From the NCBI GenBank assembly GCA_945835425.1, contig CAMAJC010000074.1:1-7741 (forward strand): 7,741 bases of DNA, read 5' to 3'. Below the pieces are notes generated by a model. That model was not told where the DNA came from. It saw only the letters and a list, made by a program, of their open reading frames with translations, and ran no database searches. How positions within the stretch are numbered: the first letter of the stretch is position 1; each line of letters starts with the position of its first letter. A program made the translations under genes and the position numbers. This document shows positions 1 through 5,439 of this stretch, piece by piece. This DNA is from an uncultured Clostridia bacterium. Lineage in GTDB: Bacteria; Bacillota; Clostridia; Oscillospirales; Ruminococcaceae.

Positions 1-24
1 AAGTATCGGCAAATACTTGTATCT

Positions 25-53
25 ATTCTACCATACTTTCCTTTATAATGCAA
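25..53 (-). promoter_or_regulatory. Possible divergent promoter firing off the left edge
   Basis: On the minus strand a TAGAAT -10 box (25-30) is preceded by TGG, giving an extended -10 (TGn). A weak -35, TTGCAT (48-53), lies 17 bp upstream. It would start transcription near position 18 and serve a gene beyond the left edge. A short hairpin with arms AAGTAT (1-6) and ATACTT (13-18) sits at the expected start. The gene it would serve is not visible, so this rests on box match and spacing alone. Confidence 0.35.
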
Positions 54-93
54 TTCCATACGATGAAAATTTGCACTTTTTTCAAGTAAAATG

Positions 94-119
94 GTAAAGT
101 GTACAGCTGTGCGCTTTAC
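94..119. promoter_or_regulatory. 26-bp inverted repeat overlapping a -35 box, candidate operator
   Basis: Left arm GTAAAGTGTACAG (94-106) and right arm CTGTGCGCTTTAC (107-119) form a gapless dyad centred on CAGCTG. Eleven of 13 positions are complementary, and the other two (100/113 and 102/111) would be G-U pairs in RNA. The right arm covers five of the six bases of the -35 box (115-120) of the promoter for the YjbR-family gene. This is the position expected of a repressor or activator site. A dyad with no loop suits a dimeric DNA-binding protein better than an RNA hairpin. The binding protein cannot be named from sequence. Confidence 0.5.
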
Positions 120-143
120 ATCTTTATTTTTATGTGCTATCCT
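115..143 (+). promoter_or_regulatory. Promoter of the MmcQ/YjbR-family gene
   Basis: A -35 box TTTACA (115-120) and a -10 box TATCCT (138-143) are separated by 17 bp. The -10 is preceded by TGC, making it an extended -10. Transcription should start near 150, about 35 nt before the ATG. The -35 overlaps the inverted repeat at 94-119, which suggests regulation. Confidence 0.6.
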
Positions 144-184
144 GAGAATAACAGACAGGGATTTTTACGAAAAGAGGGAAGAAC

Positions 185-550
185 ATGGACGATGCTAAGA
201 AGAAATGGCTGGACTTTGGCCTGACTTATCCCGGCGCTTATCTGGATTATCCTTTTGACGATGTCTGGGAGACGCTGCGCCGACGGGATAACGGGAAGAT
301 TTTTATGCTGATTTACCCGGCGCCGCACGGAGAGCAAGGGATTTGGATGAACCTCAAATGCGACCCGCTGGAAGGCGATTTTTATAAACAGGCCTTTCCC
401 TCCATCCTGCCGGGCTATCACATGAATAAAACCCACTGGCTCACCGTCAAGCTGGACGGAAGCGTCCCGGACGGTGAGATTGAACATCTCATTGAAATGT
501 CTTATCGTTTGACCACGCCGAAAGGGAAGAAGAACAATGTGGCGCGGTAG
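185..550 (+). CDS. MmcQ/YjbR family protein
   Basis: This complete 121-residue protein matches the MmcQ/YjbR family (COG2315, CyaY-like fold) along its whole length. Visible family blocks are YPGAYLDYPFDD (15-26), GKIFMLI (37-43), MNLKCDP (55-61), ILPGYHMNKTHWLTV (74-88) and the SYRL segment near 106. The length is typical for the family. Members are often annotated as DNA-binding, but the cellular role is poorly defined; one founding member, MmcQ, comes from a mitomycin biosynthesis cluster. No signal peptide or membrane segment is seen, so it should be cytoplasmic. The ATG at 185 is supported by GAGGGA (174-179) five bases upstream and by the promoter at 115-143. The gene stands alone: a repeat cluster follows it, and the next gene lies on the other strand. 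The family call is firm; the function is not known. Confidence 0.9.
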   Translation: MDDAKKKWLDFGLTYPGAYLDYPFDDVWETLRRRDNGKIFMLIYPAPHGEQGIWMNLKCDPLEGDFYKQAFPSILPGYHMNKTHWLTVKLDGSVPDGEIEHLIEMSYRLTTPKGKKNNVAR

Positions 551-584
551 GGGGACCCAATGTCCTGCTTTGTTTGAAATCGGC

Positions 585-726
585 GGGTCGGGAAACCCGA
601 CACCTACGGTTACCGGAAATATGCTATTTGTAGGGGACGGGTTTCCCGTGTCGCGTCCCCGATCCCTATGGCTTCCGAAACATTGCGATTTGTAGGGGAC
701 GGGTTTCCCGTCCCGTGTCCCCAACC
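585..726. repeat. Cluster of short palindromic (REP-like) repeats
   Basis: Two tandem units of 62 bp (603-664 and 665-726) are identical at about 49 of 62 positions by hand alignment. Both contain an identical 24-bp core (626-649 and 688-711) that includes GGGGACGGGTTTCCCGT. The second core is an 8-bp hairpin, GGGACGGG/CCCGTCCC with a TTT loop (696-714). Just upstream, GTCGGGAAACCCGAC (587-601) is a related palindrome in the opposite orientation. The cluster begins 34 bp after the stop of the YjbR-family gene, so it may also act as 3' mRNA structure. It resembles intergenic REP/MITE-type elements of Clostridia; copy number cannot be judged from one window. Confidence 0.7.
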
Positions 727-968
727 CCTCGCCGCATATCCGTTTTAGGGTACAAATTCATATCCATCTGCCCGGCGCGTTCAGTCAGTTTATGTTCCTC
801 CGGGCCGAGGCCGTCGGCACGCGAATCCGACTCGATGTCCTGCGGACATCACGCGAACAGGAAAGGATCATACAAACTGCCGAGCGTAGCAAAGTGTCCG
901 AAGACTGCGAGCCTGCCGAGCAGTCTTGCTCAGGCTGGTGCGTGCATTTACGGCCGCGTCGAATAAAA
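727..968. other. Gene-free, hairpin-rich stretch of unknown role
   Basis: No convincing gene lies here; the open frames that cross it have no ribosome binding site and no recognisable domain. It does hold several good inverted repeats. GATGTCC/GGACATC (834-840 and 844-850) has a 3-nt loop, and AAGACTGC/GCAGTCTT (901-908 and 920-927) has an 11-nt loop. The latter competes with GAGCA/TGCTC (918-922 and 927-931) and with GCCTG/CAGGC (911-915 and 931-935). No promoter with convincing boxes was found on either strand. It could be a diverged mobile repeat, a structured 3' region, or a small RNA. Confidence 0.4.
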
Positions 969-983
969 GCGGTCCGTGACCGC
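962..983 (-). terminator. Intrinsic terminator for the aminotransferase gene (distal)
   Basis: Read on the minus strand, a 6-bp GC-rich stem, GCGGTC/GACCGC with a 3-nt loop (969-983), runs directly into TTTTATT (962-968). It lies about 95 nt after the aminotransferase stop codon and is the only one of three consecutive hairpins here with a usable T-tract. The short stem limits confidence. Confidence 0.55.
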
Positions 984-1048
984 CCAGCCTTTTCAAAGGC
1001 TGGAGCTGGAAAAGCCGTCAGGGAATTTGTCTTCTCTGACGGCTTTCC
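984..1048 (-). terminator. Two further hairpins downstream of the aminotransferase gene
   Basis: An 11-bp stem (AAAGCCGTCAG 1011-1021 with CTGACGGCTTT 1036-1046, 14-nt loop) comes first after the minus-strand stop and is followed by only a few T residues. An 8-bp stem (CCAGCCTT 984-991 with AAGGCTGG 996-1003, 4-nt loop) comes next. Together with the stem at 969-983 they make a triple hairpin array that probably ends the transcript or protects its 3' end. The lack of a long T-tract makes the first two uncertain as terminators in their own right. Confidence 0.45.
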
Positions 1049-1076
1049 ATGTGTATCTAAGGAGGTTAGGGGGTAA

Positions 1077-2363
1077 TCAGTTTGCCGCCAGCAGCTTTTC
1101 CGCTGCCGCGAGTCTGCAGCAGACGGTGAAGATTTCCGCAGCCTGTTTCAGTTCCTCAACCGTGGGGTAAGAGGGAGCGATACGGATGTTGCGGTCGCGG
1201 GGGTCTTTGTGGTAAGGGTACGCGCAGCCTGCACCGGTCAGGGTAACGCCGGCTTCTTTGCACAGCTCAATAACCCTTGCAGCACAACCGTCCATGACGT
1301 CGACCGAGATAAAATAACCGCCCTTGGGTTCGGTCCAGACAGCGACGCCGGTGCCGTCCAGCTCTTTGTGCAGTGTCTCGATAACCGCGTCAAAACGGGG
1401 CTTTAAGAGGGCGCGGTGCTTGAGCATATGGGCTTCTACGCCTGCGCGGTTTTTGAAGAAGCGGACGTGGCGCAGCTGGTTCAGCTTATCAAAGCTGATG
1501 GTCTGCATGGCGACGATCCGTTTGAGGTGTTCCATGTTGGTTTTGCTGCAGCCGATAGCCGCGACGCCTGCGCCGGAGAAGGAAATCTTCGAGGTGGAGC
1601 AGAACATGACAACCATGTCCTCACTGCCGACCTTTTTGCATTCGGCCATCAGGTTCAGAACCGTCGGATGATCGTCGGTCAGGTGATGGACGCAGTAGGC
1701 GTTGTCCCAGAAGATGCGGAAGTCGCCTGCAGCCGGGGTCAGGTGCGCAAACCGTCTGACCGTCTCATCGGAATAGGTGGTGCCGTCGGGGTTGGCGTAC
1801 TGCGGGACGCACCAGATACCCTTTACGGTGTCGTCGTTGTTGACCCAGCTTTCGACCAGGGTCATGTCAGGTCCGTCGGGCGTCATGGGGACGGGGATCA
1901 TCTGGATGCCGAAAACCTCGCAGATGCCGAAATGCCGGTCATAACCGGGCACAGGGCAGAGGAATTTCAGCTTTTTTTGCTGGCCCCAGGGCTTTTCACC
2001 GCCGGGGAAGCCGAATACCATCGCGCGGGAAACGGTGTCGTACATCATGTTCAGGGAGGAGTTGCCGCAGATGAAGACCTCGTCCCGGTCGATGCCCATG
2101 ATCTCGGCGAAAAGGGTTCTCGCTTCGGGGATGCCCTCCAGCTGGCCGTAGTTTCTGGCGTCCATGCCGTTTTCGAGGATCATCGAGTCGGTGCTTTTCA
2201 GCACATCCAGCATTCCCATGGACAGATCCAGCTGTTCAGGGCTGGGCTTGCCGCGGGACATATCCAGTTTTAAACCGAGCGCCTTGTAATCATTATAAGC
2301 TTTCTGCAGGGCTTCGGATTCACTTTTCAGCTGTTCCTTGGACATCTCATTGTAACTGGTCAT
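1077..2363 (-). CDS. PLP-dependent aspartate-type aminotransferase (PF12897-like)
   Basis: This complete 428-residue fold-type I aminotransferase belongs to the aspartate aminotransferase group represented by PF12897 (often called subgroup I-gamma). The opening KLDMSRGKPSPEQLDLS (32-48) is typical of that group. Expected active-site parts are visible: GNSS (100-103) for the cofactor phosphate, N191 in NPDG, D220 and Y223 in FWDNAY for the PLP ring, K259 in STSKISFSGAG as the Schiff-base lysine, and R394 in NIRIAP for the substrate carboxylate. The likely reaction is amino transfer between aspartate (or a related amino acid) and 2-oxoglutarate in the cytoplasm; the exact substrate is inferred. 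NPDG replaces the commoner NPTG. The ATG at 2363 has GGAGG (2374-2378) ten bases upstream. The gene has its own promoter at 2488-2516 and appears monocistronic. Confidence 0.93.
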   Translation of the reverse strand: MTSYNEMSKEQLKSESEALQKAYNDYKALGLKLDMSRGKPSPEQLDLSMGMLDVLKSTDSMILENGMDARNYGQLEGIPEARTLFAEIMGIDRDEVFICGNSSLNMMYDTVSRAMVFGFPGGEKPWGQQKKLKFLCPVPGYDRHFGICEVFGIQMIPVPMTPDGPDMTLVESWVNNDDTVKGIWCVPQYANPDGTTYSDETVRRFAHLTPAAGDFRIFWDNAYCVHHLTDDHPTVLNLMAECKKVGSEDMVVMFCSTSKISFSGAGVAAIGCSKTNMEHLKRIVAMQTISFDKLNQLRHVRFFKNRAGVEAHMLKHRALLKPRFDAVIETLHKELDGTGVAVWTEPKGGYFISVDVMDGCAARVIELCKEAGVTLTGAGCAYPYHKDPRDRNIRIAPSYPTVEELKQAAEIFTVCCRLAAAEKLLAAN

Positions 2364-2392
2364 TGAAGCAGAACCTCCATTATCATATCAGT

Positions 2393-2420
2393 CTGACAGC
2401 GCAGCTTGTTTTTCTGTCAG
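2393..2420 (-). other. Hairpin in the aminotransferase mRNA leader
   Basis: CTGACAG (2393-2399) and CTGTCAG (2414-2420) form a 7-bp stem with a 14-nt loop. It sits about 15 nt upstream of the GGAGG ribosome binding site in the roughly 120-nt leader. No T-tract follows it on the minus strand, so it is not a minus-strand terminator; it matches no riboswitch class I recognise. Confidence 0.35.
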
Positions 2421-2487
2421 TTTATCTTATTTTACAGGCCGGCTGCAAGCGCATCAGCAGCGTCTCCTGAAAATCTCGTGTACTGAT

Positions 2488-2516
2488 ATCATACACCAAA
2501 ACGCAGAAATTTGCAA
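2488..2516 (-). promoter_or_regulatory. Promoter of the aminotransferase gene
   Basis: On the minus strand a -35 TTGCAA (2511-2516) and a -10 TATGAT (2488-2493) are spaced by exactly 17 bp. Transcription should begin near 2481, giving a leader of about 118 nt. The -10 matches consensus at five of six positions; the -35 is weaker. Confidence 0.55.
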
Positions 2517-2668
2517 GTTATTTTTTAGAAACCTGCAAAACAATATCTTCCAAACTATTTTCCGCATAAAGGGTCAGTTCTGTTCAAAATAACGGAAAAA
2601 GGGCTTCACTGACCGAAAGTCTACAGGAAAACTGCATTTTTTTACATTTTCCCTGTCAAAAATACCAT
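2517..2668. other. AT-rich spacer after the helicase gene, with a weak stem
   Basis: No gene is seen. The best structure is ACAGGAAAA (2623-2631) against TTTTCCCTGT (2647-2656), a nine-pair stem with one bulged base about 12 nt past the helicase stop. No T-tract follows on the minus strand, so a terminator is not established. A second pair of arms, GGTCAGT (2572-2578) and ACTGACC (2608-2614), is widely spaced and may be chance. Confidence 0.3.
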
Positions 2669-4738
2669 TTAATCAGCGTTTTCCATTTTGACCAGCAGTT
2701 TTTGCTGGACACAATAGGAGAGCGAGAGGGAGCGGATGCGGCTGATCAGCCCGGCTTTGAACGAGACGGTCAGGGTATCGCCGTCGATCGAAACGACCTT
2801 CCCTTCGCCCAGCTTTTCATGCCGCACCCGGTCGCCGGGTCGGAGGCTGATTTCCTGTCCGGCCGCATGGGCAGCCGGGTGCTCCGGGTTTAAAAACGCC
2901 TGCAAAAACCGGGAGGGAGCCAGCCCTTTTTCGGACTTTGCCGGATAAAACAGGGTCAGCGTTTCCCGCGCTCTGGTCGCCGCCACATAAAACAGCCGCA
3001 CTTCCTCATAATAGGCACGGTTTGCCGCCTCGCTGCCCGTCTTGTCCAGGGCGGTCTTCCCGGGCAGAATCCCTTCGCAGCAGTCCAGCAGCAGCACATG
3101 GTCAAATTCCAGCCCTTTGGCCGAATGGATGGTCGTCAGATGAACGGCTGCATCTTCCGGGCGCGACGGATTTTTAAGAGAGTTTTCCAGGTTTTTGATG
3201 CGGGCGATCAGCTCAGATGTCGAACTTACCCGCCTGCACAGCTGCCGGAAGATGCTGCTGCGCAGAGCCGCTCCCGGGTCATCCGGCGAGAGCGCTTTTG
3301 CAAGGAGAAACTTCCCGGTCTTCAGTTCCTTTTCGACAATCCGCAGCCCGTCCTCCGGGGAAAGCCCTTTGATCTCACGCAATACTTTTCCGAGTTTCCT
3401 GCTTTTTTCGTCCATGCACATCTCCAGCAGCTCGGGGAAAGAAGCGTTTCCGCCCAATGCCCGCAGCACCTCTTCCCGGACGCTTGCCGGAAGGTCGAGA
3501 CAGGTCATCGAGGCGAACAGTTCCCGGTTAAAGGGCTGGTCCGCCATCTGGAGCAGCTCGCAGGCGACCTTGACATGATACCGTATGAGCGTCACCGGCG
3601 ACGCCGTTACGGTGAACGGCACCTCTGCCAGTTGCAGAAGGTCGGCCACCGGGAACGCCGAGAGGTTGTTGCGGTAGAGGATGCCGAGGTTTTCTCCTTC
3701 TTTTAAGGAAGAAACAGCCGCCAAAATCCGCTCCATCGCTTTTTCCGGGTAAGCCGGGCGGAAAGGCACTACCGCTCCCGGCAAGCTTTCCCGACCGGTC
3801 CGCAGCGCCTTGTCGTACCGCTCGCGGTTTAAGCGGATAAACCCTTCGCAGAGGGTCAGGATTTCCGGCCGGGAGCGGAAATTGTCCTCCATCCGGGCTA
3901 TGACTGCGCCGGGGAACTGCCGCTCAAAACCGAGAATCCCTTCCGGGTAGGCGCCTCTGAATCCGTAAATCGACTGATCCTCGTCCCCGACCATAAAGAG
4001 GTTTTTCCCGTCCGGAGAGAGCAGTTTTAATATTTCCAGCTGCACCTTGGAAATATCCTGGCTTTCGTCGACGTTGATGTACGGGTAGCGCGCCCGGAAG
4101 AGGCTCAAAAGCCCCGATATCTTCTGCAAAAAGGTCAGGGCGTAGAGGAGGATATCGTCGTAATCCATCAGCCCGAGCTCGCTTTTACGCGCCTGATACC
4201 GGTCGTACAGCTCCGGCAGCCCCGGCAGCGCACAGGCGACGTCGCCCATCTCCGACCGGGTCAGCATCCGGTTTTTGATCAGCCCGATGCAGTTTAGCGC
4301 GTCTGCAAGGTCTTCCTCCTCGATAAACTCACTGGACTTTTCCCGCAGCACCTCCCGCAAAATCGCGCTGGAGGAGGGCGCGCCGTCGGAACCGGTCAGC
4401 GTCGGGACGATGCGCCCATTTTGTTCCGCATATTCCCGCAGAACCGAGTAGCAAAGGCTGTGGATGGTCGAAAAACGGGGCGGCTTCTGCTCCGGGAAAA
4501 GTGCGGAAAACCGCCTTGCCATATCCCTGGCTGATTCCCGGGAGAAGGTGAGATTCAGTATCTTCCCGGCCGGGATGCCGCTGTAGAGCTGCGCCGCAAT
4601 CCGGGCAACGAGCACCGTCGTCTTGCCCGACCCGGGCACAGCAAGCAGCAGCATCGGCTTGCCGTCGAGGTTTAGCCCCTGCCGCTGCTGTGTAGTCAAA
4701 TGTACGCCTTTTTCCTCCAGGAGATGCAAAATATCCAC
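2669..4738 (-). CDS. UvrD/PcrA-like superfamily 1 DNA helicase with Tudor-like C-terminus
   Basis: This 689-residue protein carries the full UvrD-like helicase motif set: Q motif LTTQQRQ (14-20), Walker A AVPGSGKTT with K39, Ia LTFSRESARDM (63-73), TIHS (91-94), II VDESQD (223-228), III GDEDQSIYGFRGA (251-263), IV DNFRS (285-289), V TTIHSAKGLEFDHV (535-548) and VI EEVRLFYVAATRA with R589. It should be an ATP-driven 3'-to-5' DNA translocase or helicase in repair or replication. Residues 631-660 (LRPGDRVRHEKLGEGKVVS region) resemble the C-terminal Tudor-like domain that links PcrA/UvrD to RNA polymerase. It is somewhat shorter than PcrA (roughly 720-750 residues), and motif II reads DESQ where DEFQ or DEAQ is more usual. 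It may be PcrA itself or a second UvrD-type paralogue. The start is GTG, chosen for the GGAG eight bases upstream. It is transcribed divergently from thrS. Confidence 0.92.
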   Translation of the reverse strand: MDILHLLEEKGVHLTTQQRQGLNLDGKPMLLLAVPGSGKTTVLVARIAAQLYSGIPAGKILNLTFSRESARDMARRFSALFPEQKPPRFSTIHSLCYSVLREYAEQNGRIVPTLTGSDGAPSSSAILREVLREKSSEFIEEEDLADALNCIGLIKNRMLTRSEMGDVACALPGLPELYDRYQARKSELGLMDYDDILLYALTFLQKISGLLSLFRARYPYINVDESQDISKVQLEILKLLSPDGKNLFMVGDEDQSIYGFRGAYPEGILGFERQFPGAVIARMEDNFRSRPEILTLCEGFIRLNRERYDKALRTGRESLPGAVVPFRPAYPEKAMERILAAVSSLKEGENLGILYRNNLSAFPVADLLQLAEVPFTVTASPVTLIRYHVKVACELLQMADQPFNRELFASMTCLDLPASVREEVLRALGGNASFPELLEMCMDEKSRKLGKVLREIKGLSPEDGLRIVEKELKTGKFLLAKALSPDDPGAALRSSIFRQLCRRVSSTSELIARIKNLENSLKNPSRPEDAAVHLTTIHSAKGLEFDHVLLLDCCEGILPGKTALDKTGSEAANRAYYEEVRLFYVAATRARETLTLFYPAKSEKGLAPSRFLQAFLNPEHPAAHAAGQEISLRPGDRVRHEKLGEGKVVSIDGDTLTVSFKAGLISRIRSLSLSYCVQQKLLVKMENAD

Positions 4739-4746
4739 CGTTTTTT

Positions 4747-4750
4747 CTCC
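4747..4750 (-). promoter_or_regulatory. Ribosome binding site fixing the GTG start of the helicase
   Basis: GGAG on the minus strand lies 8 nt before the GTG at 4738-4736. The upstream ATG that overlaps this GGAG is in another frame and has no Shine-Dalgarno at the right distance, so GTG is the best supported start. Confidence 0.6.
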
Positions 4751-4783
4751 ATTCTTTTCAGTCTGTGGAACCTCTATTTTATT

Positions 4784-4814
4784 GGTTTATCCCCGCCGAA
4801 AGCGGAGATAAACC
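4784..4814 (-). other. Strong leader hairpin of the helicase mRNA
   Basis: Arms 4784-4796 (GGTTTATCCCCGC on +) and 4802-4814 (GCGGAGATAAACC) pair over 13 bp around a 5-nt loop. The single mismatch in the DNA becomes a U-G pair in the minus-strand RNA, so the helix is unbroken in that transcript. It lies between the helicase promoter (4876-4904) and the ribosome binding site. AATAAAATAG rather than a T-tract follows it on the minus strand, so it is not an obvious terminator. mRNA stabilisation or a protein-binding site is possible. Confidence 0.5.
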
Positions 4815-4875
4815 TCCATGAAGCCGTTTTCAAAAAGGAACATAATTGATTCAATCAGAAATTCCCTATTTCATT

Positions 4876-4904
4876 ATTATAGCGGATGGGCCGGATTTTG
4901 TCCA
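4876..4904 (-). promoter_or_regulatory. Promoter of the helicase gene
   Basis: On the minus strand a perfect TATAAT -10 (4876-4881) is preceded at 17 bp by TGGACA (4899-4904), five of six matches to the -35 consensus. Initiation near 4869 would give a leader of about 130 nt that includes the hairpin at 4784-4814. Confidence 0.65.
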
Positions 4905-4977
4905 ATTATATTCAGTTTCGCGCACGGTCCTGACAAGGCAAAACAGTTTACATATTGCTATGATTGTATATCGGTAG

Positions 4978-4999
4978 GGCGGGCTGCTCTCAGCCCGCC
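4978..4999. repeat. REP-like palindrome between the helicase and thrS promoters
   Basis: GGCGGGCTG (4978-4986) and CAGCCCGCC (4991-4999) form a perfect 9-bp stem with a CTCT loop. It is preceded by GGTAGG, resembling the GTAGGGG that precedes the palindromes at 626-711. There is no T-tract on either side, and it lies upstream of both divergent promoters, so a terminator role is unlikely. It is probably another intergenic palindromic repeat. Confidence 0.5.
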
Positions 5000-5092
5000 G
5001 CGATGCAAGCAGGCATCAAAACAGGATATCCGCAGGCAAAATAAACAAGCATTTCGCCGGCAAATTATCTGCGAAAAATTCGGTTTCTTCCC

Positions 5093-5121
5093 TTGACAAT
5101 CGGCCTTCCCGGTGCTATGAT
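5093..5121 (+). promoter_or_regulatory. Promoter of the thrS T-box transcript
   Basis: A perfect TTGACA (5093-5098) and TATGAT (5116-5121) are spaced by 17 bp, with TGC just before the -10 giving an extended -10. Transcription should start near 5128. This is the strongest promoter in the window, and it directly precedes the T-box leader. Confidence 0.85.
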
Positions 5122-5127
5122 AAACAT

Positions 5128-5393
5128 AAACCGCAGAAGGGGACGCGCTTTCCGGCAAGACCGGTTCAGAGAGGGGCAGAGCTGCTGTAACTGCTCCCGA
5201 CGTTTTGGAAACCGCCACCACCCCGGAGGGCGCAGTGAACTGCGACGGCGAGCGGCCGTTATCGCGCGTTAAGAGTGTCGTTTTCTGAGATGCCTGCTGT
5301 TTCCCGGCGGCATAGAGTGGAAAGCGAAATCCGGGTGGAACCGTGGAGCTTATCGCTTCATCCCAGTTTTCTGGGGTGGAGCGTTTTTATTTT
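5128..5393 (+). promoter_or_regulatory. T-box riboswitch (threonine) of thrS
   Basis: This is a tRNA-sensing leader of the classic T-box type. Stem I has an 11-bp base (5145-5155 with 5223-5233), the conserved CAGAGAG turn (5167-5173) and an apical GCTGCTG (5181-5187) fitting the GNUGNNR pattern. The specifier region (5209-5222) contains Thr ACC codons at 5211, 5217 and 5220. A stem II-like hairpin ACGGC/GCCGT (5245-5259) and a stem III-like hairpin (about 5289-5312) follow. The T-box GGGTGGAACCG (5333-5343) sits in an antiterminator closed by AAGCGA/TCGCTT (5322-5327 and 5353-5358), exclusive with the terminator at 5354-5393. The variable base of TGGN is A5339, which would pair with a U discriminator, as expected for tRNA-Thr in Firmicutes. 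Uncharged tRNA-Thr should favour antitermination and thrS expression. The Thr assignment rests on the specifier, this base and the downstream gene. Confidence 0.93.
5354..5393 (+). terminator. thrS: Regulated intrinsic terminator of the T-box leader
   Basis: CGCTTCATCCCAG (5354-5366) and CTGGGGTGGAGCG (5371-5383) pair over 13 bp, with two G-U pairs and a TTTT loop. TTTTTATTTT (5384-5393) follows. The 5' arm shares CGCTT with the antiterminator, which provides the switch. Confidence 0.9.
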
Positions 5394-5439
5394 GAAATGA
5401 ACTTCATCCCGCAGTCTATAAAAGAAAGGATGTATCAAC

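Noticed and set aside
137..724. A 195-codon open frame on the minus strand opposite the YjbR-family gene
   Set aside because: It is antisense to a clearly conserved gene, runs through the palindromic repeats, and has no family signature.
585..726. CRISPR array
   Set aside because: There are only two direct units with a 62-bp period, the spacers are themselves similar, and no cas gene is nearby. The palindromic cores fit a REP-like repeat better.
1059..1066. AAGGAGGT on the + strand, a near-perfect Shine-Dalgarno
   Set aside because: No start codon opens a credible gene at the right distance. The only long + frames beyond it are antisense to the aminotransferase.
792..1076. A 94-codon open frame on + through the gene-free stretch, with a second overlapping frame at 715-966
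   Set aside because: Neither has a Shine-Dalgarno or a recognisable domain, both run across hairpins, and one crosses the terminator array of the opposite gene.
1416..2273. A 285-codon + frame opposite the aminotransferase
   Set aside because: It is the antisense shadow of a GC-rich gene with intact aminotransferase motifs and has no ribosome binding site or domain.
4936..4964. Possible + promoter with TATGAT at 4959-4964 preceded by TGC
   Set aside because: There is no acceptable -35 at 16-18 bp, and a far better promoter (5093-5121) lies just ahead of the T-box leader.
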